Below, piece after piece: positions 1 through 6,168 of a stretch of 10,596 nt of DNA (position 1 is its first letter; the number at the start of each line of letters is the position of its first letter). The position numbers and the translations under genes were made by a program. A model generated the notes under the pieces. It did not search any database. It worked only from the letters and a program-made list of their open reading frames with translations, and was not told where the DNA came from. The stretch comes from Lachnospiraceae bacterium UBA4317 (GTDB taxonomy: Bacteria > Bacillota_A > Clostridia > Lachnospirales > Lachnospiraceae): NCBI GenBank assembly GCA_002394525.1, contig DGUF01000055.1:1-10596 (forward strand), in the 5' to 3' direction.

Positions 1-1
1 T

Positions 2-28
2 GTGAACTTCCTTAAAAATTAACTCTCA
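2..28 (+). repeat. IS terminal inverted repeat, left
   Basis: It begins GTGAACTTC and ends AACTCTCA. It matches the reverse complement of 2102-2128 with three mismatches. Read on the minus strand, its inner part contains GAGAGTTAATT (17-27), a motif also present in the other end and in the palindrome at 1976-2009. Confidence 0.9.
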
Positions 29-256
29 ATCGTTTTTCTCAGGTTCAGCCTCTAGGAATTTGATGATCTCCTCATAGGTGCGTTTGCTTGTTGCCAGGCG
101 TTTGAGGATATCTTTTCGATGTTCCTCATCCCTGAGTTTGTACAGTCTCTCGAGTTCATCGACAGCGGCATCATATTTGTCTTTGGCTCTGGAGACCACA
201 AGTTTCTGTGCTTCGATTTTGTCATCGATAGTTATGCGGGTACGTTTTCTAGCCAT
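26..256 (-). CDS. IS-encoded small coiled-coil protein, function unknown
   Basis: A 76-residue charged protein starting MARKRTRITIDDKIEAQKLV. Nearly all of it reads as amphipathic helix rich in Lys, Glu, Arg and Asp (about residues 9-70), consistent with a coiled coil; no catalytic motif or membrane segment is visible. Its ATG overlaps the transposase stop by one base (TAATG), and a GGAGG lies about 8 nt upstream inside the end of the transposase gene, so translation is probably coupled. It ends inside the left inverted repeat. Position and coupling suggest an accessory factor of transposition or a regulator of the transposase, but this is inference. I do not recognise a named family. Confidence 0.72.
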   Translation of the reverse strand: MARKRTRITIDDKIEAQKLVVSRAKDKYDAAVDELERLYKLRDEEHRKDILKRLATSKRTYEEIIKFLEAEPEKND

Positions 257-1968
257 TATGATGCCTCCTCTTCGATAGACTGCAGGTCAGTACTGATACC
301 GGACGCCTGTTCCCGGATATTTGATTCAGTCAGATTAAACGCTTTCAGGATATCTTTCTGCACAGCACTTAGAGCATAGTTGAGTCGATAGTTATGATCA
401 GGCTGTCTGATGATCTCGATCTTCTCAAGCTCCCTGATGGCAGCAGGGACCGTAAGATAGTTCATTTTATGCTTGCCATGTGCCATATGTTCCTTGAGCA
501 GTTTATAAATACGGTTTCGTATTATAAGCGCGACAAATTCAATAAATATCTTTGCATGGAACGATTCGTTGGAATACACCCTTATACTCTTGTTTCCAAG
601 ATAGGATTTGTCCCCTCGGAACAGTTTCTCTGATGCGTCCCTGCCTTTATAGAGGTCGATCGCCTCCTCCGCAGTCATTTTTTCAGAGGTGATGATGACA
701 AAGTATCCGCACAGGCTGATCTCCTCATCGATGACATCGTAGCGCTCGCGGCCGTACATGAATTTTTCATCCGGCTGCCCCTTGTGCCAGTAGATCAGGT
801 CAAAATATTTGCTGAAGCCGCTTCCAAGGGTGAGCTTTTTTCCGGCATGTTCCTGAAGGTAGAGTGACATTTTGTCGATCTTCGCCTCCAGCGCTTCACG
901 TTCGGCATTCTTTCTGCGGTCACTGTAATAAATGTGGAAATACCTATTATCCTGGTCGGATGGATACAGCTGTTTCTTTATTGTTAACCCGCTGACTTTA
1001 TACTCCCGGATGCTGCATTGGCGCCTGTCCTCAAATTTTCCTTTGCATTCCAGGACGATCTCCCGGACAAGGTCCTTCATGCCCTTCATCATGATGACAA
1101 ACTCGTAACCGCATTTGTCCATGTAATGGATGTTTTCCTTACTGAAGTAGCCTCTATCAAGGATAAAGCCTACATTACGATATCCGTAGCCTTTTACTTT
1201 TTCAAGCATCAGCTGCAGCTGGGAAACATCCACAATGCTGCCCGGATATTCTTCGTAAAACAATGGCTCGGAGTTGTCCCGGTCATATGCGATGGAAAAA
1301 TTGAAAACCGGCACCCCCTGATCATCCTTGGGATGGCCAAACTCGACAAAATCAATCTCTCCCGCCTGGCTGTTTTTATTTGTGGAGTCATAAGAGATAT
1401 AGATCTTTTCCCGGTGGTCTCTGCGCTCATTCCATTCATTCTGGAACGCTATGCTCTGATCCCTGGTGATGCCGTTTATAAAATCAGACACCTTTGAGTC
1501 GCTGTAGACCTTCATTGCGTCTGTGAACAACGGATGGTTGAATGCGTAATCCGGATAATACTGGCCGGCATTATTCTCACAGATGATTGCGTAGGCGGCC
1601 AGATCCAGAAACAGTCCGCTATCCTTCCCAATCAGACGGCCGATGATCTCATCCAGATGATACTCTGTCATCACCTTCCTGATGACAATAAAAGAGCCAA
1701 TGCGAAGGCAGTCACTGCGGTATGCGAAACTCAGTTCATCCGGGAGAACTGCCTCAGGAAAGTATTTCAGGTAGTTGCTGTTTGGATACATCATATCCGG
1801 ATTATCATCGTCGATCTTTCCGATTGAAGTATTCTTCGGCACAGTGTATTTTTTATCAGCGTCGTATTCCCGGCCATAGGCAAAGTAAACGTAAGTGGTC
1901 CCTTTGATCTTCTTGCGACTGATACCTTTTACAAAATCCGGTATTTTTACCGTTGATTTCATGTACAT
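256..1968 (-). CDS. DDE transposase, IS4 superfamily (IS1634-like)
   Basis: A 570-residue transposase expected to cut and join the IS ends with an RNase H-fold catalytic domain. Candidate catalytic acids are D194 (in ISYDST), D271 (in ILDRGYF) and E447 (in YKGRDASEKLF). The last lies in a full Y440-x2-R443-x3-E447-x6-K454 signature, typical of the IS4 superfamily. A long stretch between D271 and E447 is the usual beta-rich insertion of this group. The N-terminal ~180 residues probably hold DNA-binding and end-recognition functions. AAGAGGTG stands 4 nt before the first ATG (1968) and 10 nt before a second in-frame ATG (1962), so either start is possible. A 34-bp palindrome lies directly upstream. 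The frame is uninterrupted and the protein looks functional. Confidence 0.92.
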   Translation of the reverse strand: MYMKSTVKIPDFVKGISRKKIKGTTYVYFAYGREYDADKKYTVPKNTSIGKIDDDNPDMMYPNSNYLKYFPEAVLPDELSFAYRSDCLRIGSFIVIRKVMTEYHLDEIIGRLIGKDSGLFLDLAAYAIICENNAGQYYPDYAFNHPLFTDAMKVYSDSKVSDFINGITRDQSIAFQNEWNERRDHREKIYISYDSTNKNSQAGEIDFVEFGHPKDDQGVPVFNFSIAYDRDNSEPLFYEEYPGSIVDVSQLQLMLEKVKGYGYRNVGFILDRGYFSKENIHYMDKCGYEFVIMMKGMKDLVREIVLECKGKFEDRRQCSIREYKVSGLTIKKQLYPSDQDNRYFHIYYSDRRKNAEREALEAKIDKMSLYLQEHAGKKLTLGSGFSKYFDLIYWHKGQPDEKFMYGRERYDVIDEEISLCGYFVIITSEKMTAEEAIDLYKGRDASEKLFRGDKSYLGNKSIRVYSNESFHAKIFIEFVALIIRNRIYKLLKEHMAHGKHKMNYLTVPAAIRELEKIEIIRQPDHNYRLNYALSAVQKDILKAFNLTESNIREQASGISTDLQSIEEEAS

Positions 1969-1975
1969 ATATCAC

Positions 1976-2009
1976 CTCTTATAGAGAGTTAATTAACACT
2001 CTATAAGAG
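1976..2009. promoter_or_regulatory. 34-bp palindrome upstream of the transposase, likely operator or hairpin
   Basis: Perfect 11-bp arms CTCTTATAGAG (1976-1986) and CTCTATAAGAG (1999-2009) flank a second palindrome, GTTAATTAAC (1988-1997); only the A/A pair at 1987/1998 breaks the symmetry. It begins 8 bp before the transposase start and its left arm overlaps the ribosome site. It contains GAGAGTTAATT (1984-1994), the motif shared by both IS ends. It could be a transposase-binding operator or an mRNA hairpin that limits transposase translation. Confidence 0.6.
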
Positions 2010-2060
2010 TACCATATGTGGCCTGAAAATGCAATAAATACACTAGAAAATGGGCGTAAA

Positions 2061-2098
2061 ACTGGGCATTTACAGCAGTATCCTGGTGATAGCCCAGT
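2061..2098. repeat. Inverted repeat inside the IS right end
   Basis: Perfect 7-bp arms ACTGGGC (2061-2067) and GCCCAGT (2092-2098) with a 24-bp spacer lie between the transposase promoter region and the right inverted repeat. It might shield the transposase from read-through entering the IS, but no T tract follows on either strand. Confidence 0.35.
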
Positions 2099-2101
2099 GG
2101 A

Positions 2102-2128
2102 TGAGAGTTAATTATCAAAGAAGTTCAC
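2102..2128 (-). repeat. IS terminal inverted repeat, right
   Basis: This is the partner of 2-28. The outer 9 bp (GTGAACTTC on the minus strand) and the inner ATTAACTCTCA are identical in both ends. GAGAGTTAATT lies at 2103-2113. The element ends at 2128, since the next base (2129) does not match base 1 of the window. Confidence 0.9.
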
Positions 2129-2144
2129 GTTGATATACCTGCAC

Positions 2145-2170
2145 CGCCTGTCTCCTCCCGGGGACAGGCG
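2145..2170. repeat. GC-rich stem-loop next to the IS insertion point
   Basis: Perfect 8-bp arms CGCCTGTC (2145-2152) and GACAGGCG (2163-2170). Three further pairs, one of them G-U, extend the stem to 11 bp around a TCCC loop. No T run follows on either strand, so it is not a normal intrinsic terminator. It lies 17 bp from the IS end and could be the remnant of a regulatory structure that stood between the transporter genes and whatever preceded them before the IS arrived. Confidence 0.45.
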
Positions 2171-2186
2171 ATGTGTCTGCATATGG

Positions 2187-2220
2187 GTTAGCTAACGCAA
2201 ACCAAGAGGCGTTAGCTAAC
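2187..2220. promoter_or_regulatory. Double palindromic operator candidate upstream of the ABC genes
   Basis: Two copies of the perfect palindrome GTTAGCTAAC (2187-2196 and 2211-2220) sit with centres 24 bp apart. Each is extended inward by GC, so the whole is a 12-bp inverted repeat with a 10-bp spacer. Paired palindromes in front of a transporter operon are typical of repressor binding (TetR, MarR or DtxR type). The half-site GTTAG/CTAAC resembles the inner part of DtxR/IdeR iron boxes but lacks their central base. A weak promoter candidate overlaps it: TTAGCT at 2212-2217, 18 bp spacer, TACCAT at 2236-2241. No cognate regulator gene is visible next to it. Confidence 0.5.
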
Positions 2221-2230
2221 ACGTTCCCAA

Positions 2231-2260
2231 AATCCTACCATTTTCTCGAAATCCGACCAT
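2231..2260 (+). repeat. Short direct repeat AATCC(T/G)ACCAT
   Basis: AATCCTACCAT (2231-2241) and AATCCGACCAT (2250-2260) differ at one base and are 19 bp apart, between the double palindrome and the 17-bp array. The first contains the TACCAT that could serve as a -10 box. Confidence 0.4.
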
Positions 2261-2266
2261 GTAAAA

Positions 2267-2375
2267 GTAAAAAGATACGAAAAGTAAAAGGATACGAAAA
2301 GTAAAAGGATACGAAAAGTAAAAGGACACGAAAAGTAAAAGGACACGAATAGTAAACAGCTACGAATAGTAAAAG
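2267..2375 (+). repeat. Tandem array of a 17-bp AT-rich repeat
   Basis: Six consecutive 17-bp units start at 2267, 2284, 2301, 2318, 2335 and 2352, followed by a partial seventh (2369-2375). The consensus is GTAAAAGGATACGAAAA. Units 2 and 3 are identical, 4 and 5 carry GGACAC, and the last full unit is most diverged, as expected of an array that grew by slippage or unequal exchange. It ends about 10 bp before the ribosome site of the first ABC gene. No spacers separate the units, so it is not a CRISPR array. If the promoter lies near 2240 the array is all in the mRNA leader. Confidence 0.85.
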
Positions 2376-2398
2376 TCTGCTTTGGAAGGAGGTTTTTT

Positions 2399-4225
2399 AT
2401 GGATGCAAAAAAGAATGCCCCGTCCCCCATGGCCTGGGTGCTGGGGCAGACCGGTGATCACGGGGGCCAGTATGTGTGCAGCGTGGTCCTGGCCGTCATC
2501 GGTGTGGTTTTTTCGGTCGCGCCCTACTTTGTTGTGGTCGGCGTCGTTCAGGGCCTGATGGGAGGGGAGAGGGATTTCTCCTTCTATATGAACCGCTGCC
2601 TGATCATGGCGGCCCTCTGGCTGGGCCGGGTCCTCTTTCACGCCCTGTCCACGGCGACCAGCCACAGGGCGACCTTCGCGGTGCTGGGAGAGATCCGCAA
2701 GCGCTGCACGGAGAAGCTGGCCCGCATGCCCCTCGGGGCGGTCCTGTCGCAGAGCAGCGGGGCCCTGAAAAACACCCTGATCGAGCGGATTGACAGCATC
2801 GAGACGACCCTGGCCCACATCGTGCCCGAATTTACGGCCAACCTCCTGGTGCCGGTCCTCATCGAGATCTATATCTTTACGATTGACTGGCGGATGGGCC
2901 TGGCCAGCCTGGTCACGGTGCCGGTCGGCATTTTCTGCTACGCCCTCATGATGCTGGGAAGCGGTGATTTCTACCAGCACACGATCACGGCGACCAAGGC
3001 CCTCAATGACACCGCGGTGGAATACATCAACGGGATCCAGGTCATCAAGGTCTTCGGCAAGACGAAGAGCAGCTACGAGCGCTTTGTCCACGATGCCTAC
3101 GAGGCGGCCCACAGCTTCATCGACTGGATGCGGGCCAGTATCCTGCCCATGACCTTCGCCATGGTCGTCATGCCGGCCACCATGGTCTCAGTCCTCCCGA
3201 TCGGCGGACTCCTGGTCAGGAGCGGGAGCCTTCCGGCAGAGGATTTCGTCATGGTCATCATCCTGTCGGTCGGCCTGATCACCCCCCTGGTCACTCTCAT
3301 GAGCTATTCCGACGACCTCCGCACCATGGGAACTATCTTCGGCGAGGTGCGTGCCATCCTGGACGCGCCGGAGATGGAACAGCCGGATCCGGCTGAGGTG
3401 CCTGCGCTGCCGGAGAGAAACGACCTGGTTCTGGAAAATGTGCGTTTTTCCTATCTTGCAGAACCTGATAAAGGTGAACGTGCAGAAGAAACAGATGGAA
3501 ATACAGAAAACGGAAATACAGGATCCCCGGACACCGAGGTCCTGCACGGCATCTCCATGAAGATTCCGGAGGGGAGCTTCATCGCCCTGGTCGGCCCCAG
3601 CGGCAGCGGCAAGTCCACCATCGCCCGCCTGATCGCCTCCCTCTGGGATGTGACCGGGGGAAGCATCACTCTGGGCGGGACCGATATCCGCCAGTTCCCC
3701 CAGGATGCCTATGCGGACCGGGTGGCTTTTGTCTCCCAGGACAATTATCTCTTTAACATGACAGTCCGTGAGAACATCCGCCTGGGCCGGCCCTCCGCGA
3801 CGGACGCGGAGGTGGAGGAGGCCGCGAAGCAGTGCGGCTGCCACGACTTTATCATGGGCCTGGAAAAGGGCTACGAGACCCTGGTCGGGTCCTCCGGCGG
3901 GCATTTGTCCGGCGGCGAGCGCCAGCGGATCTGCATCGCGCGCGCCATGCTCAAGGCGGCCCCGGTCGTCATTCTGGATGAGGCGACGGCCTATACCGAC
4001 CCCGAGAACGAGGCCGTCATTCAGCGGTCTGTCTCGAAGCTGACGGAGGGAAAGACCCTGATCGTCATCGCCCACCGGCTGAGCACGGTCGTGGACGCGG
4101 ACCGGATCTATGTGATCAGGGACGGCCGCATCGAGGAGGAGGGAAGCCACACCGGCCTGCTCGACCGGCACGGCCTGTATGAAAAGATGTGGAAGGCCCA
4201 CATGGAGGTGAAGGATAATGGTTAA
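2399..4225 (+). CDS. ABC half-transporter, permease fused to ATPase (first of a pair)
   Basis: A 608-residue exporter-fold subunit: six predicted membrane helices (about 24-50, 66-84, 142-162, 166-188, 246-274, 282-302), then a nucleotide-binding domain from about 345. That domain has Walker A GPSGSGKST (399-407), Q-loop Q447, signature LSGGERQR (503-510), Walker B VVILDEAT with D527 and E528, and switch H559, so it looks catalytically competent. A strong GGAGG precedes the ATG. Features such as RMPLG (109-113), LAHIVPE and IDWRM resemble the IrtAB/YbtPQ siderophore-import group, but drug or lipid export is equally possible; the substrate is not visible. It overlaps the next ABC gene, so the two probably form a heterodimer. 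Residues 353-380 are an odd acidic, A-rich insert inside the nucleotide-binding domain. Confidence 0.93.
   Translation: MDAKKNAPSPMAWVLGQTGDHGGQYVCSVVLAVIGVVFSVAPYFVVVGVVQGLMGGERDFSFYMNRCLIMAALWLGRVLFHALSTATSHRATFAVLGEIRKRCTEKLARMPLGAVLSQSSGALKNTLIERIDSIETTLAHIVPEFTANLLVPVLIEIYIFTIDWRMGLASLVTVPVGIFCYALMMLGSGDFYQHTITATKALNDTAVEYINGIQVIKVFGKTKSSYERFVHDAYEAAHSFIDWMRASILPMTFAMVVMPATMVSVLPIGGLLVRSGSLPAEDFVMVIILSVGLITPLVTLMSYSDDLRTMGTIFGEVRAILDAPEMEQPDPAEVPALPERNDLVLENVRFSYLAEPDKGERAEETDGNTENGNTGSPDTEVLHGISMKIPEGSFIALVGPSGSGKSTIARLIASLWDVTGGSITLGGTDIRQFPQDAYADRVAFVSQDNYLFNMTVRENIRLGRPSATDAEVEEAAKQCGCHDFIMGLEKGYETLVGSSGGHLSGGERQRICIARAMLKAAPVVILDEATAYTDPENEAVIQRSVSKLTEGKTLIVIAHRLSTVVDADRIYVIRDGRIEEEGSHTGLLDRHGLYEKMWKAHMEVKDNG
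3455..3538 (+). other. AT-rich, low-complexity insert in the first ABC ATPase domain
   Basis: Codons 353-380, between FSY (the A-loop strand with Y352) and VLHGIS, encode a Glu/Asn/Thr/Gly-rich stretch with repeats such as GNTENGNTG. The base use (GAA, AAA, ACA, GGA) is unlike the GC-rich gene around it. Family members usually pass from the FSY strand to the next strand through a few residues, so this is an expanded surface loop. The frame is intact. Confidence 0.6.
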
Positions 4226-5960
4226 GATCATCCGCCGCTTTTTTGCCTTCTGCGGAGAGGAAAACCGCCGCAGATTCCATTTATCCATCCTGCTGGGTGT
4301 CCTGCAGGCCTTTTTCGAGGCATTGAAGATCCCGGCCATCGCCTGTATGGTCCGGGCCCTCCTGCGGGGAAATGTGACTTCGCAGGACATCCTGATGTCC
4401 TTCGGCATCATGGCCCTGTCCATCGTCGGCGCGGGCCTGGTCAAATCAAAGAGCATGATGCTGCAGACCGAGGGCGGGTACGACACCTGTGCCCGCAAGC
4501 GGGTGGAGATCGCAGAGCACATGCGCTACCTGCCCATGGGCTATTTCAACGAGAATTCCCTGGGCCAGATCATCTCGGTCACGACCAATGTCATGGAAAA
4601 TCTGGAGAATGTCGCGACCCGCGTGATCATGATGGTCTGCGAGGGCCTTCTGACCACCTCCCTGATCATCGTCATGCTCTTTCTGTTTGACTGGCGCATC
4701 GCCCTGGTCCTCTGCGCCGGCTTCGCGCTTTTTCTCTTTGCCAACAGCTTCCTGCAGAAGGCGGCTGCCTCCATGGCAGGCCGCAAGCTCGATGCCGACG
4801 AGCGCCTGGTCGAGAAGGTCCTGGAGTACCTGCAGGGCATGGCGGAGGTCAAGGCCTACCACCTGACCGGCGAAAAGAGCCGGGAGCTCAACGAGGCCAT
4901 TGCCGTCAACGCGCAGATTAATACGGACATGGAAATGAAGCTGGTCCCCCGCATGACGGTCCAGAGCTTCATCGCCAAGCTGACCGGCGTCTGCATGGTC
5001 GCGGCCGCCTGCCGCTTTTACTGTGACGGCACCATGGACGCCCTGACCGCCATCGTCATGGTGATCTCGGCCTTCATCGTCTACGCCAGTCTGGAGTCGG
5101 CGGGCAACTACTCCGCCCTCCTGCGGGTCGTGGACGTCAGCGTCTCCAGGGCGCAGGAGATCCTGGACACTCCCCAGATGGACATCTCCGGAGAACGGAT
5201 CAGGCCTGATACCAGGGACCTCGACGCCGAGGGCCTGGAATTTTCCTACGAGAAGCGCAGGGTCATCGACGGCATTTCGGTCCATATCCCCGAGAAGACC
5301 ACCACGGCCATCGTCGGCCCCTCCGGCGGAGGCAAGACGACCCTGGTCAACCTTCTGGCAAGATTCTGGGATACGGACGCCGGCCGGGTCTCCCTGGGCG
5401 GCAGGGACGTCCGGGACTACGACATGGACTCCCTCATGGAGAACTTCTCCTTTGTCTTCCAGAACGTCTATCTCTTCCATGACACCATCGCCAATAACAT
5501 CCGGTTCGGCCGGCCTGAAGCCCCCATGGAAAAGGTCATCGAGGCCGCGAAAAAGGCCTGCTGCCACGACTTTATCATGGCTCTGCCGGACGGCTATGAG
5601 ACCGTGATCGGCGAGGGCGGCGCCAGCCTGTCCGGCGGCGAAAAACAGCGCATCTCCATCGCCAGGGCCATGATGAAGGAAGCCCCCGTCATCTTCCTCG
5701 ACGAGGCCACCGCCAACGTCGACCCCGAGAACGAAAACGAGCTCATGCAGGCCATCCGGGCTCTGACCGACGAGAAGACTGTCATCATGATCGCCCACCG
5801 CCTCAAGACCGTCGAGGGCGCCAATCAGATCCTGGTCGTGGACCATGGACAGATCGTCCAGCGGGGCAGGCACGAGGAACTCATGGAGGAGGACGGCATC
5901 TACCGCAGCTTTATCAGCGACCGCCGCGAGGCCGCCGGCTGGAAGGTCAAGGCCTCGTAA
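4218..5960 (+). CDS. ABC half-transporter, permease fused to ATPase (second of a pair)
   Basis: A 580-residue exporter-fold subunit. Predicted membrane helices lie near 21-45, 55-75, 133-157, 160-178, 248-268 and 275-296. The nucleotide-binding domain carries Walker A GPSGGGKTT (367-375), Q-loop Q415, signature LSGGEKQR (471-478), Walker B VIFLDEAT with D495 and E496, and switch H527. All catalytic elements are present, so neither half of the pair is a degenerate ATPase. The ATG lies 8 nt inside the end of the first ABC gene, and a GGAGG stands 9 nt upstream, so the two are coupled in translation and probably made in equal amounts. A terminator follows 76 bp after the stop. The transported compound is unknown. 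Confidence 0.93.
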   Translation: MVKIIRRFFAFCGEENRRRFHLSILLGVLQAFFEALKIPAIACMVRALLRGNVTSQDILMSFGIMALSIVGAGLVKSKSMMLQTEGGYDTCARKRVEIAEHMRYLPMGYFNENSLGQIISVTTNVMENLENVATRVIMMVCEGLLTTSLIIVMLFLFDWRIALVLCAGFALFLFANSFLQKAAASMAGRKLDADERLVEKVLEYLQGMAEVKAYHLTGEKSRELNEAIAVNAQINTDMEMKLVPRMTVQSFIAKLTGVCMVAAACRFYCDGTMDALTAIVMVISAFIVYASLESAGNYSALLRVVDVSVSRAQEILDTPQMDISGERIRPDTRDLDAEGLEFSYEKRRVIDGISVHIPEKTTTAIVGPSGGGKTTLVNLLARFWDTDAGRVSLGGRDVRDYDMDSLMENFSFVFQNVYLFHDTIANNIRFGRPEAPMEKVIEAAKKACCHDFIMALPDGYETVIGEGGASLSGGEKQRISIARAMMKEAPVIFLDEATANVDPENENELMQAIRALTDEKTVIMIAHRLKTVEGANQILVVDHGQIVQRGRHEELMEEDGIYRSFISDRREAAGWKVKAS

Positions 5961-6036
5961 GCAGACAGCAAAAACACTTCGAATTCAAGCCGGCCTGAAC
6001 AGCTGTCAATACATTCTTCATCGCGGACAGAGACAG

Positions 6037-6066
6037 AAAAGCAGGTGGGAAAGCATCTGCTTTTTT
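6037..6066 (+). terminator. Intrinsic terminator of the ABC operon
   Basis: Stem AAAAGCAGGTG (6037-6047) pairs with CATCTGCTTTT (6054-6064), one G-U pair, loop GGAAAG, followed by a run of six T. It closes the two-gene ABC transcription unit. Confidence 0.85.
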
Positions 6067-6074
6067 GTTATACT
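6066..6074 (+). promoter_or_regulatory. Candidate extended -10 promoter for the nitroreductase gene
   Basis: TGT TATACT is an extended -10 element (TGn plus a 5/6 match to TATAAT), fused to the T tract of the preceding terminator. No good -35 hexamer is found 16-18 bp upstream, which lies in the terminator stem. Transcription would start near 6081, giving an ~88-nt leader that contains both copies of the GGGACGTAACAG-type repeat. Confidence 0.4.
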
Positions 6075-6083
6075 GGGAGTCAA

Positions 6084-6105
6084 CGGGGACGTAACAGTCT
6101 GATTC
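6084..6105 (+). repeat. Dispersed GGGACGTAACAG repeat, copy 1
   Basis: CGGGGACGTAACAGTC followed by TGATTCATT. The first 16 bases are the exact reverse complement of a stretch within the tandem copy at 10383-10427, and similarity continues weakly for another ~10 bp. The repeat also matches copy 2 at 6132-6152 in 18 of 21 positions. Confidence 0.65.
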
Positions 6106-6131
6106 ATTATTTATCAGGGATGAAAACCACC

Positions 6132-6152
6132 GGGAACGTAAAAGTTTGATTC
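6132..6152 (+). repeat. Dispersed GGGACGTAACAG repeat, degenerate copy 2
   Basis: GGGAACGTAAAAGTTTGATTC repeats copy 1 with three substitutions, 47 bp downstream in the same orientation and ending just before the nitroreductase ribosome site (6155-6160). Confidence 0.55.
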
Positions 6153-6168
6153 GCAGGAGGAAAACAGG

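Larger units (their letters stand above)
2..2128 (-). mobile_element. Complete insertion sequence, IS4 superfamily (IS1634-like)
   Basis: A 2127-bp element bounded by imperfect inverted repeats (2-28 and 2102-2128, 24 of 27 positions identical). It holds a leftward DDE transposase and a coupled small ORF. Both reading frames are intact and both ends are present, so it may be active. It is clearly more AT-rich than the genes to its right, which suggests recent acquisition. The Y-(2)-R-(3)-E-(6)-K signature in the transposase is known for the IS4 superfamily, and protein size and organisation point to IS1634-like elements. A target duplication cannot be tested because only one base lies left of the element; the right flank begins GTTGA. 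Confidence 0.88.

Noticed and set aside
1998..2040. Transposase -35/-10 pair (TTGCAT with TACTCT, minus strand)
   Set aside because: Each box matches only three of six positions; the promoter must lie near here but cannot be placed.
1..2133. Target-site duplication of the IS
   Set aside because: Only one base of left flank is in the window, so no duplication can be tested.
2267..2375. CRISPR array
   Set aside because: The 17-bp units are directly adjacent with no unique spacers, and no cas gene is nearby.
3188..4522. Long minus-strand open frame (444 codons) opposite the ABC genes
   Set aside because: It lies entirely over a gene with all ABC motifs, has no ribosome site, and its protein is low-complexity Arg/Asp/His-rich as expected from the antisense of GC-rich codons.
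4446..5873. Long minus-strand open frame (475 codons) opposite the second ABC gene
   Set aside because: Same reason: it mirrors GC-rich codons, is dominated by His/Asp/Val/Gly, and has no recognisable domain.
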